Assembly (NCBI GenBank): GCA_027056825.1
Contig: JALUJS010000343.1
Coordinates: 1 to 9,675 of the forward strand
DNA: 9,675 bases
Reading direction: 5' to 3'
Source: Candidatus Krumholzibacteriia bacterium
GTDB lineage: Bacteria > Krumholzibacteriota > Krumholzibacteriia > LZORAL124-64-63
Part shown: positions 6,744-9,675 of the stretch, one piece after another
How the letters are laid out: every line of letters starts with the position of its first letter
Numbering within the stretch: the stretch's first letter is position 1
Position numbers and translations under genes: made by a program
Notes under the pieces: generated by a model
The model's database searches: none
The model's input: only the letters and a program-made list of their open reading frames with translations
Told to the model about the DNA's origin: nothing

Positions 6744-7739
6744 TCAGTCCTCCGGCCCGCTGGTGTCCACGGTCACTTCGCAGGACAGTCCGATCTTCAG
6801 CAGCCGCCCGGGGACTTCGTCATCCAGGGCGATGCGCACCGGCAGGCGCTGGACAACCTTGATCCAGTTGCCGGTGGCGTTCTCCGGTGGCAGCAGGGAG
6901 AACGCCGCGCCGCTGCCGGCGCCCAGGCTGGCCACGTGGCCGTGATACTCGGTGCTCCCGTCGGCGTCGATGGTGAAGACGGCCGACTGGCCCACGCGGA
7001 TGCGCCGCAGCTGGGTCTCCTTGAAGTTGGCGTCGATCCATACGTGGTCGCCGTCGGTCTGCACGATGCGGCACAGCGGCTGGCCGGGGGCGACCACCTG
7101 CCCGGTCATGGCCGCCTTGTCGGCCACCACGCCCGAGCAGGGAGCGGTGATGGTGCAGTAGCTGCGTTGCAGCAACGCGTTGTCCAGACCGGTGCGGGCC
7201 TTTGCCACCGCCTTCAGCTTGGCCTCCAGCCCGGCGCGGGCAGCGGCCAGTTGTTTGCGGGCTGCCTCGAGCCCGGCGGCGGCCACCTTCTCGGCGGCCA
7301 CGGCCTGTTCGTACTGCCGGCGGGCCGTCGAGCCCTTGCTGTCCAGGGCTGCGAAGCGGTCCCGGTCGGCGCGGGCCAGTTCGAGCTGGGCTGCGGCCGC
7401 CTTGACCTGGGCTTCCGCCCCCGAGATCCGGGCCCGCTGCAGGCTGACGGCCGCCTCGGCCGCGCCCAGGTTGGCCCGCTGCTTGGCGACGCCCTCGTCG
7501 AAGTCCCGCGGGTCCAGCTCGGCGATGACCTGCCCGGCGGTGACGCTGTCGTGCTCGGCGATGGCCACCTTGAGCAGGGTGCCCGGTACGCGCGAGGCCA
7601 CGGCGGTCACGTCGGCGCCGATGTAGGCGTTGTCCGTGGCCGGATAGATGCGGCCGTGCTCCCACTTGCGCCAGCCCGCGAAGACCAGCAGGGCGGCGCA
7701 GACCAGGATGATGGTCAGTCCCAACCAACGCTTGCTCAT
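6744..7739 (-). CDS. emrA: EmrA/HlyD-type periplasmic membrane-fusion protein
   Basis: A 331-residue adaptor linking the inner-membrane pump to the outer-membrane channel. One N-terminal membrane anchor (about 6-22) is followed by T-D-N-A-Y-I-G-A-D-V-T and V-P-G (35-53) at the first half of the lipoyl/barrel region. A long Ala/Gln/Arg-rich coiled-coil hairpin spans about 85-190. The second lipoyl half has T-I-T-A-P-C-S-G-V-V (197-205). The beta-barrel has D-A-N-F-K-E-T-Q-L (236-244), and the EmrA signature S-L-L-P-P-E-N-A-T-G-N-W-I-K sits at 281-294. It has cysteines at 195, 201, 223 and 320, somewhat many for a periplasmic protein. ATG 7739 overlaps the stop of the outer-membrane gene by 4 bp (ATGA), and GGGAG lies upstream. 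Part of the marR-oep-emrA-emrB operon. Confidence 0.95.
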   Translation of the reverse strand: MSKRWLGLTIILVCAALLVFAGWRKWEHGRIYPATDNAYIGADVTAVASRVPGTLLKVAIAEHDSVTAGQVIAELDPRDFDEGVAKQRANLGAAEAAVSLQRARISGAEAQVKAAAAQLELARADRDRFAALDSKGSTARRQYEQAVAAEKVAAAGLEAARKQLAAARAGLEAKLKAVAKARTGLDNALLQRSYCTITAPCSGVVADKAAMTGQVVAPGQPLCRIVQTDGDHVWIDANFKETQLRRIRVGQSAVFTIDADGSTEYHGHVASLGAGSGAAFSLLPPENATGNWIKVVQRLPVRIALDDEVPGRLLKIGLSCEVTVDTSGPED

Positions 7740-9085
7740 GGCATGTCGCTCCCTTGTGCGGTGATTGCTGTGTCGGTGAAGATCGAGGCCGGATCCCGGC
7801 CCGTGACGGCGGCCAGCCGGGCGGCGGCCAGGATTCCGTCGTGATGCTTCACAAGGGCCTGCAGGCGCGACTGCGCCAACAGGGCCTCGGCGTCCAGCAC
7901 GTCGCTCGACCGGGCCAGCCCCTGCCGGTACTGGTCGCTGACGATGCGCAGGTTCTCGGCGGCGGCGGCGACGCTGGCATGGGCCGTGGCCTCCTCGCGG
8001 CGGGCCTGTTCCAGCGCCCTGCGCGCCTGGTCGAACGCCACCCGGGCGGCGCGCTCGGCCTCCCGGCAGGCGCGGGCGGCGGTGATGGTCGCCGCTTCGG
8101 CCTTGGCGGTTCCGGCGGTGCGGGCGCCGCCGTCGAACAGGTTCCAGCTGACCCCCACGGCCAGGGAGTTCACGTGGGGATACACCAGGGCGTCGTTGTC
8201 CTGCCAGGTGTGGCTGGCGGCCGCGAAGACGTTGGGCAGCCAGGCGCGGCGCGCCAGGTCGGCCAGGACGCGGGCCGTGTGCTCGGCCTCGGCCGCGGCG
8301 CGGACCCGGAGGTTGCCGGCCAGCAGGGTGTCGGGATCGCCGGGAGCCAACTGCTGCGGCTCGAACGCCACGGCCAGGGTGTCCGGGAGGGTCACCGGGG
8401 TCAGGGGATCGCGCCCCAGCATGCGGTTCAGATCCTGGAGCACCACCGCCAGCCGGTCGTCCACGGCCGCCCGGGCGTCGCGCACCTGGTCGCGGCGGAC
8501 CCGGGTTTCCAGCAGGTCGTTGCGGGCCACGAGCCCGTGGTCATAGAGATCCCGGGCTTCCTGCAGGTGCTTGTCCAGCGAAGCCAGGGAGCGGTCCAGC
8601 ACCCCGGCCTGGCCCTGCAGGTTCATGGCGTCGAGGTAGCGGGCCAGGGCGTCGAGCTGGGCGTTCTGGATCCGGGACAGGCCCGCCGCGCGCACCGAGG
8701 CGAGATTGTGCCGTGCGGCCTTGACCGCCAGCCCGCGCTGCCCGCCGTTCCAGAGCAGCTCGCGCGCGGTGAGCGAGAATTCCCCGTTGCTCTGGTTGCC
8801 CATGGGGAAGGTCAAGGGGCCGGCGGTGATCTCCGGCTGGTTGTCGCGTGTGATGTACTGGCCCTGGAAGTCCACGGTGGGATACCAGGTGGACCGGGCG
8901 TGCCGCACATCGGCCGCCGCGGCCATGGAATCGCTGACCGCCTGGGTCGAGGCGAACGATTGCCTGGCGGCCAGCGCGGCTACCTGCCCCGGAGTCAGCG
9001 GGGCCTCTTGCCCCAGGGCCGCCACGGCCGGCAGGAGCCAGAGCAGACCCGCGGCGCCGTGCTGCAGGAACTTGCGGATGCTCAT
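7736..9085 (-). CDS. TolC-family outer-membrane efflux protein
   Basis: A 449-residue precursor with a signal peptide (residues 1 to about 25: R-K near the start, a hydrophobic core L-L-W-L-L-P-A-V-A-A-L, and likely cleavage after A-L-G). No lipobox cysteine is seen, so it is not a lipoprotein of the OprM type. The mature part has two OEP-type repeats: long Ala/Arg-rich helices with A-x-x-x-Y-L-D-A, followed in the second half by S-W-N-L-F-D-G-G-A-R, the family's typical strand-to-helix turn. It should trimerise into the channel for the EmrAB pump. The start at ATG 9085 is chosen because it begins the signal peptide, has GGGGG 8 bp upstream, and overlaps the marR stop by 4 bp; the open frame upstream to 9229 is the shadow of marR. 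Confidence 0.93.
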   Translation of the reverse strand: MSIRKFLQHGAAGLLWLLPAVAALGQEAPLTPGQVAALAARQSFASTQAVSDSMAAAADVRHARSTWYPTVDFQGQYITRDNQPEITAGPLTFPMGNQSNGEFSLTARELLWNGGQRGLAVKAARHNLASVRAAGLSRIQNAQLDALARYLDAMNLQGQAGVLDRSLASLDKHLQEARDLYDHGLVARNDLLETRVRRDQVRDARAAVDDRLAVVLQDLNRMLGRDPLTPVTLPDTLAVAFEPQQLAPGDPDTLLAGNLRVRAAAEAEHTARVLADLARRAWLPNVFAAASHTWQDNDALVYPHVNSLAVGVSWNLFDGGARTAGTAKAEAATITAARACREAERAARVAFDQARRALEQARREEATAHASVAAAAENLRIVSDQYRQGLARSSDVLDAEALLAQSRLQALVKHHDGILAAARLAAVTGRDPASIFTDTAITAQGSDMP

Positions 9086-9537
9086 GTCACGAACCCCCTT
9101 TCCAGGGCGTGGGCGGCGTTGGCCTCCATGCGCTTCAACAGGTTGATGACGGTTTTCTTTTCCTGCGCGCTGAAACCCTCGAGCAGGATGTCCTGCCAGC
9201 GCCAGAGCTTGGACAGGACGGCGTCCCACAGCTCGCGGGCGGCGTCGGTTACTTCAACGACGTTGGCGCGGATGTTGCCGGGCACAGGACGGCGTTTCAC
9301 CAGGCCCTTCTTCTCCAGCACCGCGAGCATGCGCGCGGCGGTGCTCTTGTCCACGTACAGCCTGCCCGCCAGTTCCTCCTGGGTGATGCCGTCACCCTTG
9401 GTGATCAGGGTGCCCAGGTAGAACAGGTGTTCCTTGCTGACGCCGTGGGGGCCGAGCACCCGCGTCGCGTAACGGCCGGCGATGAGGTTCAGCACGTAGA
9501 TCATGCGACCCAGGGACTGTTCAGGATCGTGTTTCAT
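9082..9537 (-). CDS. MarR-family transcriptional regulator of the efflux operon
   Basis: A 151-residue winged-helix repressor. The N-terminal dimer helix is followed by H-L-F-Y-L-G-T-L. The DNA-binding part has I-T-Q-E-E-L-A-G-R-L (51-60), the recognition helix D-K-S-T-A-A-R-M-L-A-V-L-E-K-K-G-L (63-79), and a wing K-R-R-P-V-P-G-N-I-R-A-N-V-V-E-V-T (81-97). The C-terminal dimer helices close the fold. The wing has N-I-R where most MarR proteins have D-x-R. ATG 9537 is preceded by a strong GGAGGT site and fits the family length; the open frame upstream to 9615 covers the promoter and is not coding. As first gene of the operon, it most likely represses its own promoter and is released by a pump substrate, as MprA (EmrR) does for emrAB in E. 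coli. Confidence 0.94.
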   Translation of the reverse strand: MKHDPEQSLGRMIYVLNLIAGRYATRVLGPHGVSKEHLFYLGTLITKGDGITQEELAGRLYVDKSTAARMLAVLEKKGLVKRRPVPGNIRANVVEVTDAARELWDAVLSKLWRWQDILLEGFSAQEKKTVINLLKRMEANAAHALERGFVT

Positions 9538-9569
9538 GCCACCTCCAGGTACGACGGACGGGATCATAT

Positions 9570-9613
9570 GTTGTCTTTGCAACAAATGTATAAGCAACAG
9601 TTGGTGTGTCAAC
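9570..9613. promoter_or_regulatory. Paired inverted-repeat operator, probable MarR binding sites
   Basis: GTTG-N6-CAAC occurs at 9570-9583 (arms extend to TGTTG/CAACA) and again at 9600-9613, with centres 30 bp apart, so both face the same side of the helix. One overlaps the -35 box and the other covers the expected transcription start. A further palindrome, CAAC-A-GTTG (9595-9603), and two GCAACA copies (9579, 9594) lie between them. Binding of the MarR dimer to both would block RNA polymerase; this is inferred from position and symmetry. Confidence 0.6.
9585..9612 (-). promoter_or_regulatory. Promoter of the marR-efflux operon
   Basis: On the - strand a perfect TTGACA -35 box (9612-9607) is followed after 16 bp by TACATT (9590-9585; 4 of 6 matches to TATAAT). 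Transcription would begin near 9578, leaving a leader of about 40 nt that contains the GGAGGT ribosome site just before ATG 9537. The region is clearly more AT-rich than the genes around it. The position fits a promoter for the whole operon from marR to the tauE-like gene. Confidence 0.7.
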
Positions 9614-9627
9614 AAAAAATTTCAGGG

Positions 9628-9675
9628 TTAATCGCCCGGGCCTGGATCGAGGGCGTTGCTGACCAGGTACAGCAC
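9628..9675 (-). CDS. Possible C-terminal end of an upstream gene (partial)
   Basis: On the - strand the frame entering from the window edge reads 15 residues (V-L-Y-L-V-S-N-A-L-D-P-G-P-G-D) and stops at TAA 9628-9630, about 15 bp before the -35 box of marR. The codons are GC-rich in the local style, and the stop sits just where an upstream gene should end. It is too short to recognise, and a chance open frame is possible. Confidence 0.3.
   Translation of the reverse strand: MLYLVSNALDPGPGD

Noticed and set aside
5152..6945. 597-codon + strand open frame opposite emrB
   Set aside because: Very rich in His, Gln and Gly with no domain; it mirrors codon bias of the emrB strand, which carries clear transporter motifs.
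9086..9229. N-terminal extension of the TolC-type protein
   Set aside because: It reads out of frame through the end of marR; the signal peptide and ribosome site place the start at 9085.
7754..9421. 555-codon + strand open frame opposite the TolC-type gene and marR
   Set aside because: It spans two genes with clear opposite-strand motifs and has shadow-type Gly/Gln/Arg composition.
9538..9615. N-terminal extension of the MarR protein
   Set aside because: It would translate the promoter and operator region; ATG 9537 has a strong GGAGGT site and gives the normal family length.

Overview
The window is high-GC DNA (about 70 % by eye, with strong G/C third-position bias) from a Gram-negative bacterium. 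It encodes a TolC-type outer-membrane protein and a periplasmic membrane-fusion protein, so the cell has two membranes. The species cannot be named from the sequence. The bacterial microcompartment (BMC) genes and the soluble PAS hybrid kinase would suit a deltaproteobacterium-like lineage or one of the GC-rich uncultured phyla, but that is inference.

Left end, + strand (2-983): the end of a BMC shell locus. It holds the C-terminal part of a trimeric BMC-T shell protein and two different EutN/CcmL-type vertex pentamers (BMC-P). The three are packed head to tail with a 2-bp gap and a 4-bp overlap. No encapsulated enzyme is in view, so the metabolic type of the compartment is open.

Middle, - strand (943-2937): a soluble PAS-PAS-histidine kinase-receiver hybrid protein. 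It converges on the last BMC-P gene and overlaps it tail to tail by 41 bp. A short repeated, partly palindromic element covers its 5' end and makes its start ambiguous (ATG 2937 or GTG 2892).

Right, - strand, transcribed from about 9580 down to 2988: a tightly packed operon. In order it encodes a MarR regulator, a TolC-family outer-membrane protein, an EmrA/HlyD fusion protein, an EmrB/DHA2 14-helix transporter, an ArnT/PMT-type lipid-linked-sugar glycosyltransferase and a TauE/SafE anion exporter. Four of the five junctions overlap by 4 bp or are separated by only 2 bp; the last has a 7-bp gap. The first four genes form a complete self-regulated tripartite drug efflux unit. The glycosyltransferase is split into two reading frames at a run of ten C (coding strand), which is either an indel error, a broken gene or a phase-variable switch. 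The promoter region ahead of marR (9570-9613) carries a perfect TTGACA -35 box and two GTTG-N6-CAAC inverted repeats exactly 30 bp apart, a convincing MarR operator pair.

There is no gene-free stretch longer than 300 bp. I saw no tRNA, rRNA, CRISPR array, insertion sequence or phage gene. I found no clearly new system. The points most worth a second look are the glycosyltransferase and anion exporter inside the efflux operon, the homopolymer frameshift, the paired operators, and the two divergent vertex proteins.
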